The notes under the pieces were generated by a model. It ran no database searches. It was given only the letters and a program-made list of their open reading frames with translations, and was not told the DNA's origin. DNA of 7,640 bases from Candidatus Omnitrophota bacterium (GTDB taxonomy: Bacteria; Omnitrophota; Gorgyraeia; JAGLLT01). Every line of letters starts with the position of its first letter. The first letter of the stretch is position 1. Below are positions 1 to 6,137 of this stretch, piece by piece. The stretch is taken from positions 1 through 7,640 of the forward strand of contig DAOVNW010000042.1 in the NCBI GenBank assembly GCA_030630095.1, given 5' to 3'. Made by a program: the position numbers and the translations under genes.

Positions 1-64
1 GATTGTTTATGATAATCCTAGTCCTAAAGCAGGTATAGGTGAAATAGTTTTTATAGATATCTAG
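1..64 (+). CDS. 3' end of an unidentified gene (left-truncated)
   Basis: Frame 2 is open from the left edge to a TAG at 62-64, giving 20 residues that end in GIGEIVFIDI. The other two forward frames have early stops, so this is the only frame in which an upstream gene could end here. The next reading frame starts 13 bases later, so it is probably part of the same transcript as the corrinoid genes that follow. The tail does not resemble the central part of CobD, so I do not think it is simply the missing front of the next gene in another frame. Too little is visible to name a family. Confidence 0.45.
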   Translation, partial: IVYDNPSPKAGIGEIVFIDI

Positions 65-77
65 GAAAATTAAATAA

Positions 78-317
78 ATGAAATTAAAAGATATAGAAGA
101 AAATGAAAAAGTTAGTAACTATTTTATATTAGTAAAAATAGTTGGGCATCTTTCTTCCGGGGAGCTGCAAAGATATTTACTGAAAAAAGGAATTTTGGTC
201 CGTGACTGCAGTAATTTCCGCGGCTTAGATGATAAGTTTATCAGGGTAGCAGTGAAGAAGAGAAAAGAAAATTTGAAATTAATCAAGGAATTATCAACTG
301 CTTTTGTAAAACAATAA
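78..317 (+). CDS. C-terminal fragment of a CobD-like L-threonine-O-3-phosphate decarboxylase
   Basis: The 79-residue product matches only the tail of the PLP-dependent aminotransferase-fold enzyme that makes (R)-1-amino-2-propanol phosphate for the B12 nucleotide loop. Residues 30-57 carry the family's C-terminal signature (LQRYLLKKGILVRDCSNF followed by a GL and an IRVAV), and KENLKLIKEL follows. Full-length enzymes are about 350 residues, so the substrate pocket and the PLP-binding lysine are absent and the fragment cannot decarboxylate by itself. A TAA at 75-77 lies directly before the ATG, so the frame cannot extend upstream. Only a weak AGGA (63-66) precedes it. Its stop overlaps the cbiB start by one base (TAATG), the arrangement expected of an intact cobD-cbiB pair. 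It is most likely a decayed or deleted gene retained for coupling; an assembly error is an alternative. Confidence 0.6.
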   Translation: MKLKDIEENEKVSNYFILVKIVGHLSSGELQRYLLKKGILVRDCSNFRGLDDKFIRVAVKKRKENLKLIKELSTAFVKQ

Positions 318-1264
318 TGGCATATCAGATTATAAGCGCGTATGTTTTAGATATCATCTTAGGGGATCCTCACTGGTTTCCTCATCCGGTAAAGTTTATC
401 GGCAGGATGATAGAGTGGGCTGAAAATAAGCTGCGGCAGTGTAAATGGAATCTTAAATTTACCGGAGTGATTTTAGCTTTATCAATAATAACGTTTACGT
501 TTATTATTACCTATTTTGTGATTTATGTTTGCGGTTTAGCGCATTTTTTATTGGGAATTGCCGTGAACTGCTTTTTTATTTACACCAGCCTTTCGATTAA
601 TAGTTTAAGCAAAGAAAGTAGGAAAGTTTATTATTTGCTTAAAGCAAAAAGATTACCGGAAGCAAGAGAAAGCCTTTCAATGATTGTGGGCAGAGATACG
701 AAGGATTTGAACGAATCTGAGATAGTCAGGGCAACAATAGAAACTGTCGCGGAAAACACTGTTGATGGAATACTCGCGCCTTTGTTTTACGCGTGTATTG
801 GCGGGGCGCCGTTAGCCCTGGCATACAAAGCAATTAATACGCTTGATTCTATGATCGGCTATAAAAACGAGAAGTATAAAGAGTTGGGCTGGTTTTCGGC
901 AAAACTGGATGACGCTGCTAATTGGATACCTGCTAGGTTGTCAGTTATATTTATTCCAATAGCAGCATTTATACTGAGAATGTCACTAAAGCAGTCTATA
1001 AAGTCAATTATCAAAGACAGCAATAAATCGCCCAGCCCTAACGCGGGAATCCCGGAGGCTGGTTTTGCCGGGGCACTGGGGATTCAGTTAGGCGGCACAA
1101 ATTATTACGGCGGGATAGCGCATGAAAGGCCGGTTATCGGCATAGGGAACAGGACTAAGGTAAAGGAAGATATTTTAAAATCGATTAATCTGATGCGGAT
1201 AGCGTCTTTATTGCTTGTTATTTTCGCGGCAATACTGCTTATCAGCTTTAAGAGCGTATATTAA
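317..1264 (+). CDS. cbiB: Adenosylcobinamide-phosphate synthase CbiB
   Basis: This integral membrane enzyme attaches aminopropanol phosphate (or the free amino alcohol) to adenosylcobyric acid, giving adenosylcobinamide (phosphate) late in B12 synthesis. The 315-residue length is normal. Family signatures are visible in order: AYVLDIILGDPHWFPHPV near residues 8-25, RATIETVAENTVDGILAPL at 138-156, INTLDSMIGY at 173-182, and SPSPNAGIPEAGFAGALG at 238-255 followed by GGTNYYGG. Hydrophobic segments lie at about 48-95, 206-221 and 293-311. The ATG shares a base with the preceding stop (TAATG), indicating translational coupling. The 3' end, TTAAAGGAGG, contains both the stop and the ribosome-binding site of the next gene, tying it to exbB. 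CbiB is called CobD in the Pseudomonas naming, which differs from the Salmonella CobD fragment upstream. Confidence 0.95.
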   Translation: MAYQIISAYVLDIILGDPHWFPHPVKFIGRMIEWAENKLRQCKWNLKFTGVILALSIITFTFIITYFVIYVCGLAHFLLGIAVNCFFIYTSLSINSLSKESRKVYYLLKAKRLPEARESLSMIVGRDTKDLNESEIVRATIETVAENTVDGILAPLFYACIGGAPLALAYKAINTLDSMIGYKNEKYKELGWFSAKLDDAANWIPARLSVIFIPIAAFILRMSLKQSIKSIIKDSNKSPSPNAGIPEAGFAGALGIQLGGTNYYGGIAHERPVIGIGNRTKVKEDILKSINLMRIASLLLVIFAAILLISFKSVY

Positions 1265-1276
1265 AGGAGGGAACTA

Positions 1277-1954
1277 ATGCTGGATTTGCTTAATCAGGGC
1301 GGATGGGTGATGTACGTAATTCTTGGATGTTCAGTTATTGCTTTCGCGGTAATGGTTGAACGTTTCGTGTATTGTTTGTGGACAAAAGAGAACTATAAAC
1401 GTTTTTTAAGGCAGATCAAGAAGTATATTTCCGGCAAAGATGTAAATTCAGCGATTAGTTTTGCCCGGAAAAGGCATACTGCTTTAAGCCGGTTGACTGT
1501 TGTTTATTTGCGGCACATCAAACGCAGACAAGATGTTTTTGAGGATATACTGCAACGGATTGGTTCCCAGGAATTGGGCAGGTTAGAAAAGCGCGTGCCG
1601 ATATTGGCAACCATAGGACATTTAACGCCGTTGATGGGGTTATTAGGTACTGTTTTGGGAATGATTGTCTGTTTTCAGAAAATACAGTCTTTAGGAGGAC
1701 AGGCCGACGTTAATGCTCTTGCCGGCGGGATATGGACAGCTTTGTTAACCACGGCATTCGGGTTGACGGTTGCTATACCGGTTATGGCGGCATACCACTA
1801 TTTTGAAAATCTTATTGACCGCCGCGCGAAGGAAATGCAGTATTTGATTTCCGAATTAAACCAGAGTTTTAATATTCATCCTGTTGATAAACAGGATATC
1901 GAACGGCAGTTGGCTAAAAAAGAGGATAAGTATGAAACCGTTCATTCGTCATAA
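1277..1954 (+). CDS. exbB: ExbB/TolQ-type proton channel subunit (first module)
   Basis: This is the inner-membrane channel protein that, with ExbD, uses the proton motive force to drive TonB. The 225-residue protein has the family's three-helix plan: TM1 at about 10-31, a long cytoplasmic stretch, TM2 at about 108-134 (HLTPLMGLLGTVLGMI) and TM3 at about 151-176 (ALLTTAFGLTVAIP). Thr125 and Thr159 align by eye with the channel threonines of E. coli ExbB (T148 and T181). The basic, charged C-terminus is cytoplasmic. The start is well supported by AAAGGAGG at 1263-1270, six bases before the ATG. The gene lies 12 bases after cbiB and overlaps exbD by 23 bases. ExbB is favoured over TolQ because exbD, tonB and a TonB-dependent receptor follow, with no tolA, tolB or pal. 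Confidence 0.93.
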   Translation: MLDLLNQGGWVMYVILGCSVIAFAVMVERFVYCLWTKENYKRFLRQIKKYISGKDVNSAISFARKRHTALSRLTVVYLRHIKRRQDVFEDILQRIGSQELGRLEKRVPILATIGHLTPLMGLLGTVLGMIVCFQKIQSLGGQADVNALAGGIWTALLTTAFGLTVAIPVMAAYHYFENLIDRRAKEMQYLISELNQSFNIHPVDKQDIERQLAKKEDKYETVHSS

Positions 1955-2339
1955 AAAGACTTCTATGGCGCTGGATATAGCGCCGCTTATAGATGTTATA
2001 TTTATGCTTCTATTGTTTTTTATGCTTACTACATCTTTCATAAGGCCGAGTATTGCTTTAAAGATGCCGGAGGCGAGTAATAAAGAAAAAATAGAAGAAC
2101 AGGATATTATCATATCAGTAGATAAAGACGATAACATCTATTTGAACCGGCAAAAGGTAGATTTAAATGAATTAGAAAAACTTTTGAAACAAAAACTCAC
2201 ACATTCTAAAGAAAAACGCATCATCTTTCAGGGAGATGAAAGTATTCTCTATAAGAAGTTTGTCAATGTCCTGGACATAGTTAAGCGTTCAGGAGCAAGG
2301 GATATCAATATTGCCCATGAAGTTAAAGAAACTAAGTAA
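1932..2339 (+). CDS. exbD: ExbD-type biopolymer transport protein
   Basis: This is the partner of ExbB and TonB in the inner-membrane energy-transducing complex. The 135-residue product has the standard layout: a short basic N-terminus (MKPFIRHKK), the signature LDIAPLIDVIFMLLLFFMLT at about 14-33, which is the single TM helix, and a periplasmic domain of about 95 residues. Asp21 occupies the position of the essential proton-carrying aspartate (D25 in E. coli ExbD). The frame is open back to an ATG at 1884, but I chose the ATG at 1932: it has an AGAGGA sequence at 1921-1926 and gives the usual short N-terminus. The 23-base overlap with the end of exbB, in a different frame, suggests coupled translation. 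Confidence 0.93.
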   Translation: MKPFIRHKKTSMALDIAPLIDVIFMLLLFFMLTTSFIRPSIALKMPEASNKEKIEEQDIIISVDKDDNIYLNRQKVDLNELEKLLKQKLTHSKEKRIIFQGDESILYKKFVNVLDIVKRSGARDINIAHEVKETK

Positions 2340-3012
2340 ATATTTCTATAGACACCCCAGAGCTTTGTTTAACGGCACATTTATTTTTTCCGTAGTTTTG
2401 CATAGTGCAATATTGATACAGCTTCCTTTTTTGAGATTTACGAACTTGCCGGCTCAGAAGGCGAAGATGACAATTATTAATGTGAGTTTGGAAAAAGTTC
2501 ACAGTAAAACAAACATTGTAAGAAAGAAAGAAGAAAATAAAGGTGTAGGGGAGGGGCTTGTCCCCTCCCGCAAAAAAGACAAGGCAATACCATATTTAAA
2601 GAAAGAAGAGAATTCTAAGGAAAGAAATAAAAGTGTAGGGGAAGGGCTTGCCCCCTCCCGTGATAAAGAATTTATCCCTCCCCCGCCTTCGATTTCAAAA
2701 GAGGCGTTTGTTAAGTTAAGGGAGCATTATGAGGATAAGATACTTAAAAGGATTCATGCGATGAAGTACTATCCTATACAGGCCAGAAGGATGAACCAGG
2801 AAGGGGTAGTGAAAGTTGAATTTACTTTGAAAAGAGACGGAACATTAAAAGGTGATGTTGCTCTAATAAAAGGATGCAGGTATGAGGCTTTAAATAATGC
2901 GGCAGTAAAAACTATTGTTAGGGCAAATCCATATCCAGCGTTTTCTCATGTAATTAAGAAAGATGAAATGACTTTTGTTATTGAGGTGGATTTCCGTTTA
3001 AAGGCTTGGTAA
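2317..3012 (+). CDS. tonB: TonB energy-transducing protein
   Basis: TonB links the ExbB-ExbD motor to outer-membrane receptors. The 231-residue protein has an N-terminal anchor at about 20-40 whose SVVLH (Ser25, His29) is the SxxxH motif needed for coupling to ExbB-ExbD. A charged periplasmic linker follows (about 45-130), then a short PPPP at 121-124 and a C-terminal TonB fold at about 150-229 containing YYPIQARR, GVVKVEFTLKRDG and NPYPAF. The linker is unusual: in place of a long Pro-Glu/Pro-Lys tract it carries two copies of VGEGL(V/A)PSR (77-85 and 107-115) encoded by palindromic DNA repeats. A TTG at 2311 would add two residues and lies 8 bases from an AAGGGA, so it is a real alternative start. 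With the ATG, tonB overlaps exbD by 23 bases. Confidence 0.9.
   Translation: MKLKKLSKYFYRHPRALFNGTFIFSVVLHSAILIQLPFLRFTNLPAQKAKMTIINVSLEKVHSKTNIVRKKEENKGVGEGLVPSRKKDKAIPYLKKEENSKERNKSVGEGLAPSRDKEFIPPPPSISKEAFVKLREHYEDKILKRIHAMKYYPIQARRMNQEGVVKVEFTLKRDGTLKGDVALIKGCRYEALNNAAVKTIVRANPYPAFSHVIKKDEMTFVIEVDFRLKAW
2541..2570 (+). repeat. Palindromic GC-rich repeat inside tonB, copy 1
   Basis: The 30-base unit starts GTGTAGGG at 2543 and forms a perfect 8-bp stem, GGGAGGGG (2549-2556) with CCCCTCCC (2562-2569), closed by a 5-base loop. It is read in frame as GVGEGLVPSR. The surrounding DNA is A-rich (long runs of AAAGAAAG), so the element stands out sharply in composition. The copy at 2631 matches it at 27 of 30 positions. 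Confidence 0.85.
2631..2660 (+). repeat. Palindromic GC-rich repeat inside tonB, copy 2
   Basis: This is the second copy, exactly 90 bases (30 codons) after the first and read in the same frame as SVGEGLAPSR. Differences from copy 1 fall at positions 2, 13 and 21 of the unit. The stem GGGAAGGG (2639-2646) with CCCCTCCC (2652-2659) keeps seven of eight pairs around a 5-base loop. An A-rich AAAGAAAGAAGA precedes each copy, so a 90-base tandem duplication is possible as well as independent insertion. Confidence 0.85.
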
Positions 3013-3027
3013 GAAAGGGGGTGAGTT

Positions 3028-3055
3028 TTGGATTAAAGAGCTTTGAAAATATATT
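3028..3055 (+). promoter_or_regulatory. Candidate sigma-70-type promoter for the receptor operon
   Basis: TTGGAT at 3028-3033 and TATATT at 3050-3055 are separated by 16 bases and match the -35 and -10 consensus reasonably. Transcription would start near 3061-3063, at the first helix of the leader described next. It lies in the only sizeable intergenic gap of the first half, directly after tonB. In AT-rich DNA such matches arise by chance, so this is a moderate-to-weak call. Confidence 0.35.
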
Positions 3056-3058
3056 AAT

Positions 3059-3136
3059 GGCCCCGCCAACTCTGGTTAAGGAAATCAGCGGGGCTGGTAC
3101 TCAAAAGCGAACTTAAAGCTTCCTTCAAGCCCAGAG
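3059..3136 (+). promoter_or_regulatory. Structured 5' leader with crossing (pseudoknot-type) pairings
   Basis: GCCCCGC (3060-3066) pairs perfectly with GCGGGGC (3088-3094), and G3059 can form a wobble with T3095. The loop between them contains CTCTGG (3070-3075) and AAGGAA (3078-3083). These are complementary, in the right order, to CCAGAG (3131-3136) and TTCCTT (3120-3125). The two sets cross, so they form either a pseudoknot or two mutually exclusive folds. The position, 58 bases before the receptor start, suits a cis-regulator of uptake. I do not recognise a known riboswitch class: only the first half of a B12-box-like sequence (AAGCCCAGAGA, 3127-3137) is present. Confidence 0.4.
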
Positions 3137-3193
3137 AGATTATAACATATTTGCGGGTTTAGGGAAAAGCAAAATCAGAAAAGGAGAAGAAGG

Positions 3194-5260
3194 ATGAAGG
3201 TTAAGCAAGCATTACAATTTGTTGGATTCAGCTTTTCTATAGCCCTTTTACTTATTACTTCAGAAGTATTTGCCCAGGAAGAAGCAAAAAAAGCTACTAA
3301 ATTAGATACAGTTGTGGTCACGGCGACAAGGACTGAAGAAAGCCTTGAGGATGTGCCGGTGCATGTGGAAGTCATTACCAGAGAGGAGATTGAGGAATCC
3401 GGGGCGATGACCGTCGGTGATATTGTTGGAAAGAAGGTTACCGGCCATTTCCATCGCTATCAGGGACTCTTGCAGCCTATTGGCCTGCGGGGATTTCGGA
3501 CCGAGTCCCACGGCGATGACATCAAAGGACATGTTCTTATTCTAATGGATGGCCACAGGATTGGCACAGGCAATATGGCCAAGCTCTTACCAGATATGGT
3601 GGAGAGGATAGAGATTATCAAAGGGCCCGCTTCCGCTCTCTACGGCGCCGCAGCTATGGGCGGTGTAGTTAATATTATCACAAAGAAAGGAGCAGAGGAA
3701 ATTAAGACAACCCTCAAGCAGGAATTGGGAAGTTTTGGATACAAGAAGACATCCCTTTCCAGCGGCGGCGGTGTCAATGACTGGTTTGGATATCAAATTG
3801 CTGTTAGTTATGAGGACTTCGATAATCTCAAGACCAAAAACTATGGAGAGATATATAATAGCAATGAGCATCATAAGTTTGTAGGCGGAAATCTTTTCTT
3901 CTATCCCTGTGAGGATCAGGAAATTCGGTTAGGTTTCGACTATGCTGATTTGGTAGGACATAATTCGAGCTGGGCAGCGACAGGTATCCACACTACTTAT
4001 GATACTAAAACAAAGTCTTATTCTGATAAGAGCCGGGGCCATATAGATATAGAATATAATAGGCCGCTTATGGAGGATAAGGTTTACTGGAAGGCCATGG
4101 TTTATCACCTCTGGGACCATAATGAATGGTATTCCGGTGATCCCGCGGTAGAAGCCGTAGAGGATGATGCCACGATATATGAGGATAAGACATGGGGGAC
4201 TGATCAGCAATTAACTTTTCAGCTCACTCCCCATAATAAGGTAGTTGTGGGAGGCACTTATGAAAACCTGACAAAGGAAGCTGAAGGGAGAAAAAATGGC
4301 GCGCCCAAACGTACTTATACGCCTGGGATGGAATACAAAACCACCAGTTTTTATGCTCAGGACGCCATTGATTTATTGGATGAGCGTTTAAATCTCATTC
4401 TTGGAGCAAGATATGACAGGTTTGACCTTACCACCAAAAAACCAAAAACCGGTGAATATTTGAGTTTTATTGAGCAGGCGAAGGACTTTGACCATATCTC
4501 GCCGCGCGGGGGTGTTGTTTATAAATTCAGCGATCTTTTCCGGGTAAGAGGAAACATTGGACAGGCCTTTAAGGCGCCGTCCGCTCCCCAATTATCGGCT
4601 GAGTATGAATACATATCCGGTAGTTCGACAAAGCGGTACTTAGGCAATTCAGATCTGAAGCCGGAGACATGCACAACCTACGAATTAGGGTTTGACTTTA
4701 ACCCGGAGCTGATAGGTTTTGGCGCTACCTATTTCTTTTCAGACATTAAGGATATGGTTGTTACGGCCAAGAATAAGGTTCTATATGACGGGAAAGAGTG
4801 GACTACTTATGAGAACCTTGGTGAGGCTGAAATTCAGGGTATTGAACTTTATACCACCTGGGATATTGGACGTGCCTTTGAATTGCCTTTTGGCCTGGAC
4901 CTTTCCTCAAATATTGCATTTAACACTAAGTATAAGGATGAGATAAATGGAGAAGACCTCAAATACATCTCTGATTATGAGGTAAAGTCAGGCTTTCAGA
5001 TTAACTACAAGAAGGCTGCTGTCTGTCTATCTCATGTTTGGATGGGACCGCAAAAGATTAATAATTATGATACTTGGCCGGCAACAGTCGAAAAAAAGAA
5101 AGCCTTTAACTTTTTCGACCTGACCAGCAGCTATAAATTGCTAAAGGATTGCAATCTGGAGGTAGGGGTGTATAACCTATTTGATGACAATTACGAATGG
5201 GTGAGAGGATACCCCATGCCGGAGCGGAATTTCAAGGCAGGACTTTCTTACACGTTTTAA
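3194..5260 (+). CDS. BtuB-like TonB-dependent outer-membrane receptor
   Basis: This outer-membrane gated channel is powered by TonB and imports a corrinoid or another metal chelate. The 688-residue protein begins with a signal peptide (basic MKVK, a hydrophobic core, cleavage after VFA27). A TonB box, DTVVVTAT (38-45), is close to the DTLVVTA of E. coli BtuB. The plug spans about 50-165 with LRGF (98-101), VLILMDGHRIGTGN, MVERIEIIKGPASALYGA and GGVVNIITKK. The rest is a beta-barrel rich in alternating aromatic and polar residues, ending GLSYTF with the terminal Phe expected of outer-membrane proteins. AAGGAG at 3181-3186 is seven bases before the ATG. A corrinoid substrate is inferred from cbiB upstream and a BtuF-like gene downstream; a siderophore, haem or nickel chelate cannot be excluded. 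At 688 residues it is longer than E. coli BtuB (about 614). Confidence 0.92.
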   Translation: MKVKQALQFVGFSFSIALLLITSEVFAQEEAKKATKLDTVVVTATRTEESLEDVPVHVEVITREEIEESGAMTVGDIVGKKVTGHFHRYQGLLQPIGLRGFRTESHGDDIKGHVLILMDGHRIGTGNMAKLLPDMVERIEIIKGPASALYGAAAMGGVVNIITKKGAEEIKTTLKQELGSFGYKKTSLSSGGGVNDWFGYQIAVSYEDFDNLKTKNYGEIYNSNEHHKFVGGNLFFYPCEDQEIRLGFDYADLVGHNSSWAATGIHTTYDTKTKSYSDKSRGHIDIEYNRPLMEDKVYWKAMVYHLWDHNEWYSGDPAVEAVEDDATIYEDKTWGTDQQLTFQLTPHNKVVVGGTYENLTKEAEGRKNGAPKRTYTPGMEYKTTSFYAQDAIDLLDERLNLILGARYDRFDLTTKKPKTGEYLSFIEQAKDFDHISPRGGVVYKFSDLFRVRGNIGQAFKAPSAPQLSAEYEYISGSSTKRYLGNSDLKPETCTTYELGFDFNPELIGFGATYFFSDIKDMVVTAKNKVLYDGKEWTTYENLGEAEIQGIELYTTWDIGRAFELPFGLDLSSNIAFNTKYKDEINGEDLKYISDYEVKSGFQINYKKAAVCLSHVWMGPQKINNYDTWPATVEKKKAFNFFDLTSSYKLLKDCNLEVGVYNLFDDNYEWVRGYPMPERNFKAGLSYTF

Positions 5261-5286
5261 GAGTTGATTTTTTCTGAATACAACGT

Positions 5287-5334
5287 GGAGAACCTTTTCA
5301 GAAACGGTTTTAATCGGGGCTGGAAAGGTTCTCC
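5287..5334 (+). other. Hairpin between the receptor and the DUF2162 gene
   Basis: GGAGAACCTTT (5287-5297) is perfectly complementary to AAAGGTTCTCC (5324-5334). The stem extends inward by a T-G wobble and two further pairs to 14 bp, with a 20-base loop. It lies 26 bases after the receptor stop and ends 17 bases before the next start. No T-run follows, so it is not an ordinary intrinsic terminator. It could protect or process the mRNA, or lower expression of the downstream membrane genes relative to the receptor. Confidence 0.6.
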
Positions 5335-5351
5335 GGCCTGGAAGGATTATG

Positions 5352-6122
5352 ATGATTAAATCTCTTTGGATTATAGGGATTATTATTGCCCTTTCTACTT
5401 TTGGAATCAAAGTAGGGCTGGGGGCAGCATCAGTGGTTTATGATGGGACTTTACGTATTAGCAGAAAAGTAATTTTTTTGGCAGGTATACTACTTATTTA
5501 TTTTCTTTTGTTTTTTGACCTTTATGCTTTAGTGGCGCACTTTCAGTTATTAAAGTATTTAGGCCGCTTTTTGGAAGTTATGCGTTATGGAATTCTTATA
5601 CATCTTTTTGTTGCTTTGGGCCTAATCTTTTGGGGAATAAAATTGCTTCTTTCTGTAGGGCGGAGTTCTTCAAGCAATAGCCGCAAAGGTATATTTCTGC
5701 TTGTTCTTCCTTGTCCGGTGTGTGTTACGGTTATTCTCCTTACTCTTTCTTTAGCATATAGTGTATTTTCAATTTCTTTGCTTTCTACTACCATGCTTCT
5801 TTTTGGTATTTTCTCAACCATTGTTCTTCTTGTTGTATTCTTGCTCTTTCCTTTTCGCAGGCAAATCGGAACAAAGAATTCTTATTTTCTTGGCCTGGCG
5901 ATGATCATGGTAGCTATATATTTCTTGCTTACTATAATCATTGCTCCTGGTTATCAAGAGGCGCAGGATATTTACCATTTAGCTTCTCAGAACACGGGGA
6001 ATACCATCTTAGACTTAAAGTCTTTTTTAGTTTTGTTGTCAATTATTGTTCTGTTTAGTGTTGGTTTTTTTAAGAACTGTAGGGACAGGTCGTGCCCTGT
6101 CCGTTATAAAACAAAAAAATAA
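5352..6122 (+). CDS. DUF2162-type polytopic membrane protein, putative transporter
   Basis: This inner-membrane protein of 256 residues has about seven hydrophobic segments, near 5-27, 40-63, 80-101, 113-136, 140-166, 176-198 and 222-240. From memory it resembles the DUF2162 family of predicted transporters, whose genes I recall beside MotA/ExbB-like and DUF2149 genes, the arrangement seen here. The clearest motif is LPCPVCV at 119-125, which puts a CPVC (Cys121, Cys124) at the start of the fourth helix; such a pair could bind a metal or act in thiol exchange. Two ATGs are adjacent (5349 and 5352). GAAGGA at 5341-5346 is only two bases from the first, so I prefer the second. The last 15 or so residues (KNCRDRSCPVR and a basic tail) come from a palindromic repeat. 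The function is not established; metal or corrinoid transport is inferred from neighbours. Confidence 0.75.
   Translation: MIKSLWIIGIIIALSTFGIKVGLGAASVVYDGTLRISRKVIFLAGILLIYFLLFFDLYALVAHFQLLKYLGRFLEVMRYGILIHLFVALGLIFWGIKLLLSVGRSSSSNSRKGIFLLVLPCPVCVTVILLTLSLAYSVFSISLLSTTMLLFGIFSTIVLLVVFLLFPFRRQIGTKNSYFLGLAMIMVAIYFLLTIIIAPGYQEAQDIYHLASQNTGNTILDLKSFLVLLSIIVLFSVGFFKNCRDRSCPVRYKTKK
6076..6104 (+). repeat. Palindromic repeat at the 3' end of the DUF2162 gene
   Basis: GGACAGG (6083-6089) pairs perfectly with CCTGTCC (6096-6102) around a 6-base loop. The head TGTAGGG and the tail TCCG resemble the two repeats in tonB (TGTAGGGG...TCCCG), although the stem sequence differs. It is read in frame as NCRDRSCPVR just before the stop, after the last membrane segment, so it probably replaced or extended a non-essential tail. 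Confidence 0.7.
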
Positions 6123-6137
6123 AAAAGGAGTGAAACA

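Noticed and set aside
1884..1931. Longer ExbD start at 1884
   Set aside because: It would add 16 residues inside exbB with no good ribosome-binding site; the ATG at 1932 has AGAGGA and gives the family-typical N-terminus.
3059..3136. HDV-like self-cleaving ribozyme, because of the GG start, G-T wobble and crossing helices
   Set aside because: No convincing P3 hairpin forms between the second and third segments, the loop lacks the CC needed for the P1.1 pairing, and a clear P4 stem is missing.
3059..3145. Cobalamin riboswitch before the receptor gene
   Set aside because: Only AAGCCCAGAGA resembles the first half of the B12 box. The second half (CCTGCC-like) and the conserved core preceding it are missing, so I describe it only as an unclassified structured leader.
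3175..4591. Several open frames on the minus strand opposite the receptor gene
   Set aside because: They are short, lack ribosome-binding sites and family resemblance, and lie wholly opposite a strong coding frame.
4719..4946. 75-codon plus-strand frame inside the receptor gene
   Set aside because: It is an out-of-frame shadow of the beta-barrel coding sequence with no recognisable features.
5264..5281. Promoter after the receptor (TTGATT near 5264)
   Set aside because: No acceptable -10 element at a proper distance; the downstream genes are more simply read from the receptor transcript.
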